64,000 nucleotides of DNA from Odontocerum albicorne (taxonomy: Eukaryota; Arthropoda; Insecta; Trichoptera; Odontoceridae). Where the stretch lies: NCBI GenBank assembly GCA_949825065.1, contig OX463845.1, forward strand, positions 30,069,315-30,133,314, given 5' to 3'. The notes beneath the pieces were generated by a model. That model searched no databases, was not told where the DNA came from, and worked only from the letters and a program-made list of their open reading frames with translations. Within the stretch, counting starts at the first letter, position 1. Each line of letters starts with the position of its first letter. The position numbers were made by a program, and so were the translations under genes. This document shows positions 11,559 through 21,015 of the stretch, piece by piece.

Positions 11559-12795
11559 TCAGGTCTGTAAATATGAAACCGGAATTTGCTCATAGATGGC
11601 TCTAGTTGTCAATGTATTGACTGTCAAACCGCGTCATTGGCGCCTTTTTCTTGTGTTTACATTTGTCAAAGACTTTTAACTCACAACAATACAAGTTTAA
11701 TACAACTACATATGTTTTCATAGCGTTGAACATGTCTCTTTGTGCCTGAAAACTACGATTTGCGGACAGCTTTTTCTGTTACTATTTGAAGAAAACTGCT
11801 GCAGAATCGCATTTTCTGGCCTTTTTCTGTTACCATTTGAAGAAAACTGCTGCAGAATTGCATCAAATGCTTGTCGAAGCTTATGGTGAGCATGTTCTTG
11901 GTAAATCACAGTGCTTTGAGTGGTTTAAAAAATTCGAAAGTGGCGATTTTGACGTGAGAAACGAAGAACGTGGAAGACCACCGAGAAAGTTCAAGCATTG
12001 TTGGATGAGGATGACGCTAAAATGCAACAACAACTCGCGGATCAATTAAATGTGACACGAGAAGCCGTCTCCATACGTTTGAAAGCCATGGAAAAGATCC
12101 AGAAGATGGGAAAATGGGTTCCACATGAACTGAATGAAAGACAGCAGGAAAACCGAAAAACCACTTACTAAATGCTGCTCGCCAGGTACAAAAGAAAATC
12201 ATTTCTCCATCGAATTGTGACTGGCGATGAAAAATGGATATATTTCGAGAATCCTAAGCGTAAAAGATCATGGATAGCTCCAAGCAAACCAGCGACATCG
12301 ACTGTAAGGCTAAATCGCTATGGACGGAAGACAATGCTCTGTGTTTGGTAGGATCAGAAGAGTGTTATCTATTATGAGCTGCTAAAACCTGGCGAAAACG
12401 TAATACTGAACGCTACCGACAACAAATGATGGATTTGAACCAAGAATTGCGTGAAAAACGACCAGAATATCAAAAGAAGCAACACAAAGGGATTTTGCTT
12501 CATGATAATGCACCATCGCACACAGCAAAACCGGTGAAGGAAACGATTGAGGCATGCAGACTTGGCTCCATCCGATTACTACTTATTTGCATCGATGGGA
12601 CACGCACTTGCTACGAAAATGTACAAAAATGGTTCGATGATTGGTTTGCCTCAAAAGAGCAACAGTTTTTTTGGCGTGGATCCACAAATTGCCAGAGAGA
12701 TGGGGAAAATGTGTAGCTAGCGATGGGCAATACTTTGAATAAAATATTTTTGTAATTTCTATAAAAAAAATCCGGTTTCATATTTACAGACCTGA
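11559..12795 (+). mobile_element. Mariner element, mauritiana-type, in ecd intron 1
   Basis: Terminal inverted repeats (TCAGGTCTGTAAATATGAAA) are perfect over at least 24 bp and flanked by TA at 11557-11558 and 12796-12797. Length 1,237 bp. It stands immediately beside the right end of the irritans-type copy. Confidence 0.92.
11732..12742 (+). pseudogene. Mariner transposase (mauritiana-type), broken, with in-frame duplication
   Basis: ATG at 11732; an early stop follows. The segment encoding FFCYYLKKTAAESH is tandemly duplicated 51 bp later as FFCYHLKKTAAELH (11771-11812 and 11822-11863), an in-frame 17-codon duplication in the N-terminal DNA-binding region. Later blocks are EAYGEHVLGKSQCFEWFKKF, WVPHELNERQQEN, IVTGDEKWIYFE (first Asp), and LHDNAPSHTAKP (second Asp). 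The third region (LAPSDYYLF) is preceded by a small deletion that removes the usual YSPD segment. Frameshifts and stops throughout. Inactive, although its terminal repeats are well preserved. Confidence 0.85.
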
Positions 12796-12979
12796 TATAT
12801 AACATTTTCATTTTCTGAGTACATTCTGGCTGTCTTATTGTCATGTGGCCATGTCTTTCAACCAGCCTGAAAGAAGCTTAATGGCCTGTACATGAAGAAA
12901 ACAGACTGGATACTTGTTTTGGTTACTATCAGGCATTCAATTTTTAATAATTTGTTTGACATATTTATAAAATACTTGA

Positions 12980-13240
<261 letters not shown>

Positions 13241-13450
13241 TGACATATTGAATGCTTGGTAGTATTTTCTTCTTATTATTTCCAGTTTATTATTCGATCC
13301 ATCAAGCTTAATACTACATTGGCAATCTTTTTTTACTATCCAGAATGCTATTATAACATTTGGATATAGCACAAGCATGCTGCCAACATTCTCCATGGAG
13401 TGATCATTTTTGTCATATTTAATTGATTTTGGACTAAATTAACTGATGTA

Positions 13451-14778
13451 TGAGGCGTATCAAGAAAGTGTACTGAGGCTCTCACGACCGGATGGATTTT
13501 ATTTTCGACATGTTGGCTACACTTCCGTGTAGCCTGACCCTTCCCCTTCGCAACGAGACCGGTTCGAGGTCAGTACGTTGAGAAGTGTCGACGCGACAAC
13601 ACGTTTCGTGAAAAATGTCAATCCAATCTCCCGCCAAGTGCGAAATACGCGGCGTCATCCGTTATCTCGTTTGGAAGGGAAAACCTCCGGTTGAGGTTTA
13701 TAATGAGGTGAAAACTGCATATGGTGATAAAGCTATGAATCGTATGAGTGTGTACAAGTGGTGTCGCGAGTTTAAAAACGGTCGTACGTCTGTGCATGAT
13801 GATCAGAGGAGCGGAAGACCTTCAATTGTGACTGACGAAATTGTGGAAAAAATCGAAAATGCGCTCCGTGACGATCGCAGATTGACTGTGGATGAACTTT
13901 CTGCGATGTTTCCGCAAATCTCCAGATCTCTACTACACGAAACCATCACAGAAACCCTCGGATATCGGAAACTGTCCGTGAGGTGGGTCCCAAAACAGCT
14001 GACAGACCAACACAAGTTGAATCGAGTGGAGGCTGGGCAAGAGTTTTTGAGGCGCTGCAAACTCCATGGAGATGAATTTCTCCGCTCCATCGTTACTGGA
14101 GATGAAACTTGGGCTGCACACTACACGCCTGAAACCAAAAGGCAGTCTCAACAGTGGCGTCACACCTCTTCGCCCTCCGCCAAAAAGTTCAAAACCACAA
14201 TTTCAGCCAAGAAAATCATGGCATCCGTGTTTTGGGACTGTCAAGGCATAATTTTAATTGAATATATGCCTCAAGGGGAGACCATCAACTCTGCAAGATA
14301 CTGTGAGACCCTAAAAAAATTGCGGAGGGCGATTCAGAACAAGAGGAGAGGCATGCTGACAAAGGGAGTCTGCCTGCTGCACGACAATGCCAGACCACAC
14401 ACGGCCAACGCCACGAAGGAACTGCTCGCCTCGTTTAAATGGGATGTCCTGAACCATCCCGCGCATTCCCCTGACCTAGCACCTTCAGATTACTATCTCT
14501 TTACCTCCCTGAAGCTGCACATGGGTGGAAAAAGGTTTTCAACCGACGAGGAGGTAAAGGAGGAGGTGGAGAAGTGGACGGAGGGGTTGGCGGGAAACGA
14601 CTTCGAGGCAGGCATCAAAAAGTTGATACCCCGCTTCACCACCTGCATTGAGAGGAATAGCGACTATGTCGAAAAATAGCTTACATATGTACTACGGTAA
14701 CCACGTAATTTTTTTGTTTAAATAAAAAAAATTGTAACCTACAAAAATTCAGTACACTTACTTTCTGGATATGCCTCG
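13451..14778 (+). mobile_element. Mariner element with intact transposase, in ecd intron 2
   Basis: TA duplications at 13449-13450 and 14779-14780 bound 1,328 bp. Terminal repeats: left TGAGGCGTATCAAGAAAGTG, right (minus strand) CGAGGCATATCCAGAAAGTA. The left repeat lacks four bases present in the right one before the shared GTGTACTGA. The intact gene and fairly short divergence suggest recent activity. Same orientation as ecd. Confidence 0.92.
13615..14679 (+). CDS. Mariner DD34D transposase, intact open frame
   Basis: A complete 354-residue cut-and-paste transposase. The N-terminal region has two helix-turn-helix parts (CEIRGVIRYLVWKGKPPVEV and RRLTVDELSAMFPQISRSLL), with SGRPS between them. 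The linker WVPKQL matches the conserved WVPHEL motif. The catalytic triad is complete: IVTGDETWA (first Asp), LLHDNARPH (second) and SPDLAPSDYYLF (third), with 34 residues between the last two. ATG at 13615 gives the normal mariner length (about 345-355) and lies about 165 bp inside the left repeat. There is no stop or frameshift. It differs clearly from the mauritiana, mellifera and irritans copies nearby, so it is a further mariner lineage. Whether it is active depends on the altered left terminal repeat and on expression. Confidence 0.93.
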   Translation: MSIQSPAKCEIRGVIRYLVWKGKPPVEVYNEVKTAYGDKAMNRMSVYKWCREFKNGRTSVHDDQRSGRPSIVTDEIVEKIENALRDDRRLTVDELSAMFPQISRSLLHETITETLGYRKLSVRWVPKQLTDQHKLNRVEAGQEFLRRCKLHGDEFLRSIVTGDETWAAHYTPETKRQSQQWRHTSSPSAKKFKTTISAKKIMASVFWDCQGIILIEYMPQGETINSARYCETLKKLRRAIQNKRRGMLTKGVCLLHDNARPHTANATKELLASFKWDVLNHPAHSPDLAPSDYYLFTSLKLHMGGKRFSTDEEVKEEVEKWTEGLAGNDFEAGIKKLIPRFTTCIERNSDYVEK

Positions 14779-14809
14779 TAGAATCAAAAAGGTAATATTT
14801 TTCATTTTA

Positions 14810-15480
14810 ATGCGTGTAATAATATCGAACGACGTGTAGCGATAAGAAACAAAGTCAATAGGGCACTTAAATCTATATACTCAAACCAGATATTATCAAA
14901 ATCTACTAACGTTATAGTCCACAATAGTATTTTGGTGCCAACTTTGTTGTGTGGGAGTGAAATGTGGACGTGGAAAAAGGCTGAGGGGAACTGAATAAAT
15001 GTTGTAGAAATGCATGGATTGAGAGGAATACATGGAGTGACAATGTACAATAGAATACGGAATGAAGTGATTAGGGATGTGAACTTAAGGCTGATGTATT
15101 GAGTAAGATGAAGAAGAGCACGTTGATGATTTGGACATGTGGAAAGAATGAATGAAGAAAGACTAACAAAACAGATATATAGTATAGTGCAAATGTGAGT
15201 GAAAGGTATGTGAGAGGAAGACCAAGGAAATTATGGTTAGATCAGGTAAATTATCTTCTTCTTCTTCTCCCTGGCTCCATCCCAACTCATTGTCTGCGAA
15301 GACTGTTGGGGTCAGCTTAGATCAGGTAAATTATATTCTGACAAAAGGAAATGTAGAAAGTCAGAGAAATCGTAGAAGTTGTATGGATGTAGAAGAGGCT
15401 AAGGATGTGTGTGTGTCGTAATAGGAAAGTTGGGCGCTCTGTCCTCTCAGCCTACCCCGGCAGGTAAATGGCATGATGGT
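14810..15480 (+). mobile_element. Non-LTR retrotransposon fragment, family A, 3' end of reverse-transcriptase ORF
   Basis: Degenerate frames give the C-terminal signature of a LINE polyprotein: LLCGSEMWTW, then MHGLRGIHGVTMYNRIRNEV, WFGHVERMNEERL, RGRPRKLWLDQ and SQRNRRSCMDVEEAKDVCV, followed by a 3' tail around CCTACCCCGGCAGGTAAATG. At least six related scraps occur elsewhere in the window. Frameshifts and a nested insertion (15255-15316) show it is dead. It lies in ecd intron 2. Confidence 0.75.
15255..15316 (-). mobile_element. 62-bp RTE LINE 3'-end insertion with 18-bp target-site duplication
   Basis: The insert matches, in reverse, the extreme 3' end of the RTE copy at 23515-25335 (GCTGACCCCAACAGTCTTCG ... 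GAGCCAGGGAGAA) plus a short GAA repeat tail. It is flanked by a perfect 18-bp direct repeat, TTAGATCAGGTAAATTAT, at 15237-15254 and 15317-15334. This is the structure expected from target-primed reverse transcription of a very short copy. Confidence 0.85.
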
Positions 15481-15565
15481 ATATATGCATGTACACATAT
15501 GTATGTAATAATAATGAGAGTTTTAGAATGAGTTTTTTAAAATGAGTTTTTTGTTTGTTTTATAG

Positions 15566-17080
15566 GTATTCTTTTACAAAGGACAAGTCCATTTGATACT
15601 TCCAGATGATAATGAAGATATAGGTGATATATCAATAAATGAAGCTATATCTAAAATGTACTCCAATAGTGATTTATCTTTGGCCTCGCCTGCAATTCAA
15701 GAAAGTATTGTACAACAAATTTACCAATATCCTGAAAAAATTATGGAAAATTTCCATCAAACAACAGTTTATACACCAGTTGGAGTCGCAGCTTTATTAA
15801 AAGAAGATCCCACTCTGATTTCTGCTGCGGTTCATGCATTTTGTAATCGAGATCCTATTGATATGAAAGTGTGTCGGGCAATGAGGTATTTTCCTCCTGA
15901 AAATAGGGTTAATACATCAGTGAAATTCACAAAATGTTTGTATGCTATGTTGATGCATAATAATTTTTCACCTGATCGACGAACTGGTTGGAATTTACCT
16001 CTTTCTAATTCTCCCCAATATAAATCTCATAGTTTAGGGATTAAACTTGCTTGTGGATTTGAAATTTTAGTTTCCCAAGCCCATCCTGATAAAGATTTAG
16101 AATCTAATAAAGCTTGGAAGGATTACCTGCAGAGTTTGAAAAATCGTAGTTATTTTCAAGACTTTTTAGAAGGGTCCAAAGATTATAATAGTTTGCTTGA
16201 AAAGGCAAAAGATTATTTTATCAATAATCTTGATTTCTTAAAAGTGGGACCAAAGTTAGGAAGAAGAATTTTAGATATACTTCGTGATATAAGTGTTGAT
16301 GAGAAAGAGTTCAGACAGAATGAAGCTTTACTACCTGATGATGATGATGATAAGTGGCTTTGTGTTGATCCTAAAGAATTGGAAAATATGCTGCAAGATA
16401 GATATGGAAAGAAACAGTTTTTGCCAATCAATGATATTGAAGAACCTTCTACATTTGCTAGCAAAATTAATGAATTTTTAGAGCATACTTCTGGTCTTGA
16501 TGGCGCTGAATTCCCAAGTAGTTTGGATGATGCTGAAGATTCATTAAAATGTGATTTACCTGTACGACCAAAAAGAGGTATAAAAACAAAGAAAGGAAAG
16601 GGTCGAGGAGTTTCTTTTAGTAATAAGAAAAAATCCAGATCTCCTAGTCCTTCAACCAAAACTAAAATTGATTTTGATGCTGATCAGTTTACCAGTGCTA
16701 TTCAGAATATTTTAGATTTGGTTATTCCAGAAGATAACTGGGATCTAGATTCAGGAACAGACGCTAGTGAGTATGGAAGTAATGATGATTTTGAAACTAA
16801 TATAATTGAACTTGCTTCTTCTGAAAACAAAGAGAGAGATATTATTCACAAATATATGAAAAAAATGGATTCAGAACTTGCTAAAACTGATCTCGGAAAA
16901 TCTTTCGAAAAATCTCAAGTGTCTGATGAGAAAATTGATATAGATAGAAATGCTTTAAAGAATATAAGCCAAAGCTTTCAGGAAGAAATGGGAGGAGCTG
17001 GGCCAGCTACTAGTATGTTGCACCCATTAGGTTTTAAAAAGTATGAACATTTTTCATCTATTGACGAAGAAGTTGACTAA
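15566..17080 (+). CDS. ecd: Ecdysoneless, exon 3 (terminal exon)
   Basis: The exon follows TTTTATAG at 15565 and opens in phase 0 with VFFYKGQVHLILPDD, continuing the conserved NPNNCTNR/V junction. It encodes residues 145-648 and ends at TAA 17078-17080, for a total close to the human ECD length of about 640. It includes the conserved PAIQ region and RAMRYFPPENRV, an acidic run before KWLCVDPKELE (about residues 402-412), a basic patch (KRGIKTKKGKGRGVSFSNKK, about 479-500), and an acidic C-terminal part with DNWDLDSGTDASEYGSNDDF, the type of region that carries phosphorylation sites in the family. No stop or frameshift, so the gene is intact. Confidence 0.95.
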   Translation, partial: VFFYKGQVHLILPDDNEDIGDISINEAISKMYSNSDLSLASPAIQESIVQQIYQYPEKIMENFHQTTVYTPVGVAALLKEDPTLISAAVHAFCNRDPIDMKVCRAMRYFPPENRVNTSVKFTKCLYAMLMHNNFSPDRRTGWNLPLSNSPQYKSHSLGIKLACGFEILVSQAHPDKDLESNKAWKDYLQSLKNRSYFQDFLEGSKDYNSLLEKAKDYFINNLDFLKVGPKLGRRILDILRDISVDEKEFRQNEALLPDDDDDKWLCVDPKELENMLQDRYGKKQFLPINDIEEPSTFASKINEFLEHTSGLDGAEFPSSLDDAEDSLKCDLPVRPKRGIKTKKGKGRGVSFSNKKKSRSPSPSTKTKIDFDADQFTSAIQNILDLVIPEDNWDLDSGTDASEYGSNDDFETNIIELASSENKERDIIHKYMKKMDSELAKTDLGKSFEKSQVSDEKIDIDRNALKNISQSFQEEMGGAGPATSMLHPLGFKKYEHFSSIDEEVD

Positions 17081-18106
17081 GTGACTATGATTATAAATAT
17101 ATTAGTGATTTGTATATGATCTCTTCAAACTCAGTTGGGAACAATATGCTCAAATTCATACAAACAGGGAAAATATGTGTATTTCTTCGGTAATTGGAAA
17201 TCTTAATTGTGATAAACATGGATATAAAAACCAAATTTCAACTATTCTAAAGTAGTGGATGGTAATGAATTTTTTCTTATTATCTAAAAATTTAAATTGA
17301 ATCATTCTATTTCTATATATAGTTTAAATCATGTTTTGGTAACAGTTCAAATAAAATTTCAGAATTCTAAAACTATGACAGTTAATAATTGAGATTTAAG
17401 TTTTACACGACATAGTATGTTTAAGTCATAGAAATGGTTAATATTACCCATACTCTTTATACCTATTTTAATTTTCATCTCATGATTGTTCTAGTTTTGT
17501 TAATTTTTTTAATCGAAGAATTTAAAAAATCAAAACTATGGTAACATTGTCAAAAAATAGTGAAATATAGCATTTTAAAAATTCCAAAATCTGGTTTTGG
17601 TAAAATTATTATATTAAGAATTTGCATTTTTCATGATCCGCAGAAGCATATTAATTATATAATTTTTTTTTTCTTGAAGATTAAACTTAATTTAGATGCA
17701 TCTTATAAAGTACAGTTTTCAGACAAAAAAAAAATTTTAAGTACAAAGCTGTATAACACCTCTTAAATTATTGTATTACATTTTCATTGTATGCGTTACA
17801 ACCTGGTAACCAAATAATGGGTATTTTAAAACCAGAGAGAAAAATTGTGTTAGAAAGTAGCTTTATATACAATTTTCATACACATTATAAATGCCGAAGA
17901 TCACCAGTTTAAAACCTGAACCAAGTTTCTCCTGAGATAGGAATAATAATTTTCCCATTAGTTTCTTTTATTGTTTGAATTTGATATATAATATTAAAGA
18001 AAAAAATTATGAGCTTAATTTTTAGATATTTTTTAAAAATTAACAATTTTTATAGCACAATTACATTTACATTTGCACATTTACTCTACCTTTTCCAATT
18101 TTATTA
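17081..18106. other. ecd 3' UTR and downstream AT-rich DNA
   Basis: An AATAAA at 17350-17355, 270 bp after the stop, is the first good polyadenylation signal and probably ends ecd. Nothing else was recognised before the Tigger-like element at 18107. Confidence 0.4.
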
Positions 18107-19071
18107 CAGTGAAACCCTGTTTTTATGTTTTTGAAAGGACTGATAATAAACGTAATTAGAGGGGAAACGTAGATTCGGGGTTAGAAAAAAAAATTTAAAA
18201 TTGAAAATTATTTTTTATTTAGATAATGCCTCTTCTTGAAATGATCTATCCAGCCATTTGATGCAGTTAATCTTTCGATATTTAATCGAGAGGCAATTTG
18301 CAGGGCCTTATCTCGAATTAATGGACCGTTGGCTGGAACGCGAGCTGACAAACCATTCTTTAAGGATTTCTTCCATTTCATCGTATTTTGAAGGTCGTAT
18401 GTACATGAGTTTTTTCGCCATGGGACCACATTGCATCGCACATTTTTCAATCGATTCGCGATTTTTTATTATCGTAGCCAAAGTTGTAATGGGTATCCCC
18501 AAATCACGCGCGAGCGAAACACGTGAATCAACGTTTTTATTCACTTTTTCGTAAATTTTCCTTTTCTCTTGAATCGATAATGTTTTTCTTTGCTAAGACA
18601 TTATTGGAACGGATTCAACAAAAGCTTAAAAGAAATGAAAAAAATGTAAATTGACACACGACAATTGACAATTGAAATTGTATGTACATGACCGACACGT
18701 TTAAAACACAAGCACAGATTGACCAAATATACAGTCTGCCTGCCTCTGATTCACTAAATATCCCACCAATTGCATCGTATTACACGACTCGTGTAACCTT
18801 GACCATGAGCGCTGCAGGTGCGCACGTGTCTATAAATAGAAACAACATATTTCTGCTTCCTAATATTCATTTAAAATATTTTAAATCTTTGCGCATTTAA
18901 TTAAATATGTTTATAAATTGATTTGCATTTTAAATATTTCAAACGTAAATTGCGGGAAATAAAAACGTAAAAGCGGGTACTAAATGTACTAAAATAAAAC
19001 GGGATTGTAAAAATTGAACACAATTAGCGGGAAAACATGAATTCCGGGCATATAAAAACGGAGTTTCACTG
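18107..19071 (-). mobile_element. Tigger/pogo-like element, internally deleted
   Basis: Terminal inverted repeats CAGTGAAACCCTGTTTTTAT (left) and CAGTGAAACTCCGTTTTTAT (right, minus strand) are flanked by TA at 18105-18106 and 19072-19073. The 965-bp length is far below a full Tigger (about 2.4 kb). Only the N-terminal transposase part remains, on the minus strand, so this is a deletion derivative that could only have moved in trans. Confidence 0.85.
18208..18601 (-). pseudogene. Tigger/CENP-B-type transposase, N-terminal DNA-binding part
   Basis: From the ATG at 18601 (third codon a stop) the frame reads RKTLSIQEKRKIYEKVNKNV and LARDLGIPITTLATIIKNRE, a CENP-B N-terminal HTH. It continues RPSKYDEMEEILKEWF and, after a frameshift near 18330, PANGPLIRDKALQIASRLNI and ASNGWIDHFKKRH, the second CENP-B-type HTH that recognises the terminal repeat. 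The DDE catalytic domain is absent. Confidence 0.85.
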
Positions 19072-19662
19072 TATATCATTTTGCCACTATTTGATTATTT
19101 TTACAAACTCTTAATGCATTTCAGATTTAACTATTTTTAATTTACATTTTTTCAATTTCATAAGCAATTACATGCTATAAAATATAGTGTGAGGAAGTTA
19201 AAGCTAATTTTGAGGAAGCATTTGTTAACATGGAAAACTTAGAATTTTTCATTGTACCCAAATAATGTTGAAACTCGCCTTCCTAGTTCTTATCTTTTAT
19301 GTATAATTGTAGCCAAATCTTCCTTGTAGTAGATAATAATTATTCAGGTTTGTAATCATTTTGTGCTTATAGTATTTTTGGAATGTCTTTTTGATCTTCT
19401 TACACTTACATTATGGTGGAGCAAACTCTTCAAAATCTCATTTCCAGAAATGCTTTTAAAGTATTCTAAATTTTTAAACTAGTCATAAGGGCTAAATGTT
19501 TATTTTGTCTGTCCAGAAAATACAAATTTTCACTATAGCTGGTTAATCAAATTAAGGCAAATCAGGGCAAAAAAATTCTTTGCTAAAATATTTACTTATA
19601 GAATATTTGAGAAAAAAATAATATAAACTTATCTTTGTTATTTTTTTATCAAACTGTTTATT
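19072..19662. other. AT-rich non-coding DNA
   Basis: No coding region, repeat terminus or RNA gene recognised. Confidence 0.4.
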
Positions 19663-20096
19663 TCACTTTTTGTAACGGTATAACCCTACCGGTTTCAAGG
19701 CTTTCAGCTCATCATCAGGGGAGCACAAACAAGACTGAATTCTGTTCGAACTGGTACCGACATACACACTTCTAATGGTAAACATTTGGGTTTGGGACTG
19801 GGGGTGGAGGGAGGAAGGAGACGATCTCAGCGAGATTCTTGGGATATATGTGTTTGCCAGATGTTCACCCCGATGCACTGACTTAGAAATTTCTAGGGCC
19901 TCTAATCTGTCCAATTTATTTCCGTTACTACTGATATGTAAGAATTTGGCGTCATGGATAGAGAATGCATGGTTTTCACGGTGACAATGATTGGCCATGT
20001 CAGAATAAATTCGAGGATTTGTTAAGGCGGATTTGTGTTCACGAAATCTCTTTTCAAAAGATTTTCCTGTCTTTCCTGTATAGAAATTATCACATA
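19663..20096 (-). mobile_element. Penelope-like element 3' part with GIY-YIG endonuclease remnant
   Basis: Read on the minus strand from 20096, the frame gives DNFYTGKTGKSFEKRFREH, the core of a Penelope-type GIY-YIG endonuclease. It continues with SDMANHCHRENHAFSIHDAK, LDRLEALEISKSVHRGEHLA and a tail SCLCSPDDELKALKPVGLY ending at a stop near 19663. Penelope-like elements carry reverse transcriptase followed by GIY-YIG; here only the last part survives. The 3' end contains a hammerhead-like motif. It is arranged head to head with a truncated plus-strand copy that begins at 20097. Confidence 0.75.
19666..19733 (-). ncRNA. Hammerhead-ribozyme-like motif (type I), minus-strand Penelope copy
   Basis: Same layout as the plus-strand copy, core complement at 19687-19718: CTGATGA, stem II GAGCT/GCCTT with one C-C mismatch, GAAA, CCGG, GTA. 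Stem I CCC/GGG and the distal CTTGTTTGT with ACAAAAAG helix are kept. The stem II mismatch may weaken it. Confidence 0.62.
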
Positions 20097-20345
20097 TTAG
20101 AGGCCCTAGAAATTTCTAAGTCAGTGCATCGAGGTGAACATCTGGCAAACACATATGTTTCAAGAAACTCACTGCTGCTTGCCGAGATTGTCTCCTCCCT
20201 CCCTCCACCCACATTCCCCAACCCAAATGTTTACCGTTTGAACAAAATTCAGTCTTGTTTGTGCTCTCCTGATGATGAGGTGAAAGCCTTGAAACCGGTA
20301 GGGTTATACTGTTACAAAAAGTGGAATAAACAGTGTTTGATAAAA
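20097..20345 (+). mobile_element. Inverted, 5'-truncated second copy of the Penelope-like 3' end
   Basis: This segment repeats, in opposite orientation, the last roughly 245 bp of the neighbouring minus-strand copy (its complement lies at 19663-19908). It begins ATTAGAGGCCCTAGAAATTT and ends with TTGAAACCGGTAGGGTTATA and the shared AATAAACAGT tail. The arms differ by scattered substitutions and small indels, so they are not a recent perfect duplication. Partial inverted copies at the start of an insertion are characteristic of Penelope-like elements. Confidence 0.72.
20254..20321 (+). ncRNA. Hammerhead-ribozyme-like motif (type I), plus-strand Penelope copy
   Basis: The core is complete: CTGATGA (20269-20275), stem II GAGGT/GCCTT closed by a GAAA loop (20277-20290), GAAA (20291-20294), a minimal two-to-three pair stem III CCGG with no loop (20295-20298), and GTA (20298-20300) as cleavage triplet. 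Stem I can form from CTC/GGG next to the core and from CTTGTTTGT (20254-20262) with ACAAAAAG (20314-20321), leaving an internal loop. Short loopless stem III is the form known from Penelope-like elements. Self-cleavage is inferred, not shown. Confidence 0.7.
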
Positions 20346-20904
20346 CAAATAATGTCTTTAAACCTCCACAATGTTAATGCCTTAACTATAAATAATATAT
20401 AAACTTATCTTTTTTAAACTCATGGTCGATTGATTAACTCAAGACAAATAGTCAAATTGATGGTTTGGTCCATGTTTATTGGATGGCCTCTTTTTGTTGA
20501 AATTGAGTTATTACATAGAAGCAATCTGGAAAAATATAATTGAGTGATTTTGAATCAATTTCTAAGTATTCATACCATGTAAAAAAACTTTTACGTTATA
20601 TGTAATAACTAGCGGTTTAATCCGGTTTCGCTTGGGTGTATGTCAGGATAGGTGAAAGTCAGTCTTCCCAAGTTCAACCCAAGTAATTTCCTGATAATAA
20701 TCTAATATAAGTTGATTCATTTATTCGTATGTTACCCTTCAACAGATCAGAATTGGTAATTTAGAAATGAAGAGCATGGCTAGAGACAACACTGTCTTCT
20801 GTACCATTAATGGAGCCTTTGGGCTTATAACCACTGGAGTAGGCACAAAACTTGTTCTTAATTGCACGTGTTGCTACTGCATGTGAAGATGTAACAATAT
20901 TCTC
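20346..20904. other. Non-coding AT-rich DNA
   Basis: Nothing recognised beyond the end of the Penelope-like tail. Confidence 0.4.
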
Positions 20905-21015
20905 ACACATCTAGCCCGTGTGAATGTTACAAGACAAACTTTTACCAGAGTGGAACCCTTCTTTTTTCGTGTACCCGGGTGGAAGTCAAGCATCCTACCA
21001 ACTAGGCCATGTTGC
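20905..21015 (-). mobile_element. tRNA-derived SINE (partial)
   Basis: On the minus strand, ATGGCCTAGTTGGTAGGATG resembles a tRNA A box and is followed about 50 bp later by GGGTTCCACTCTGG, a B-box-like RNA polymerase III promoter element. The same A-box segment recurs at about 9973 and 49890 (plus strand). The 3' limit is not clear. Confidence 0.5.

Noticed and set aside
15593..17080. ecd exon 3 read as a stand-alone gene starting at the first internal ATG
   Set aside because: Clean acceptor at 15565 and phase-0 continuation of the conserved CTNR/VFFYKG junction show it is a terminal exon.
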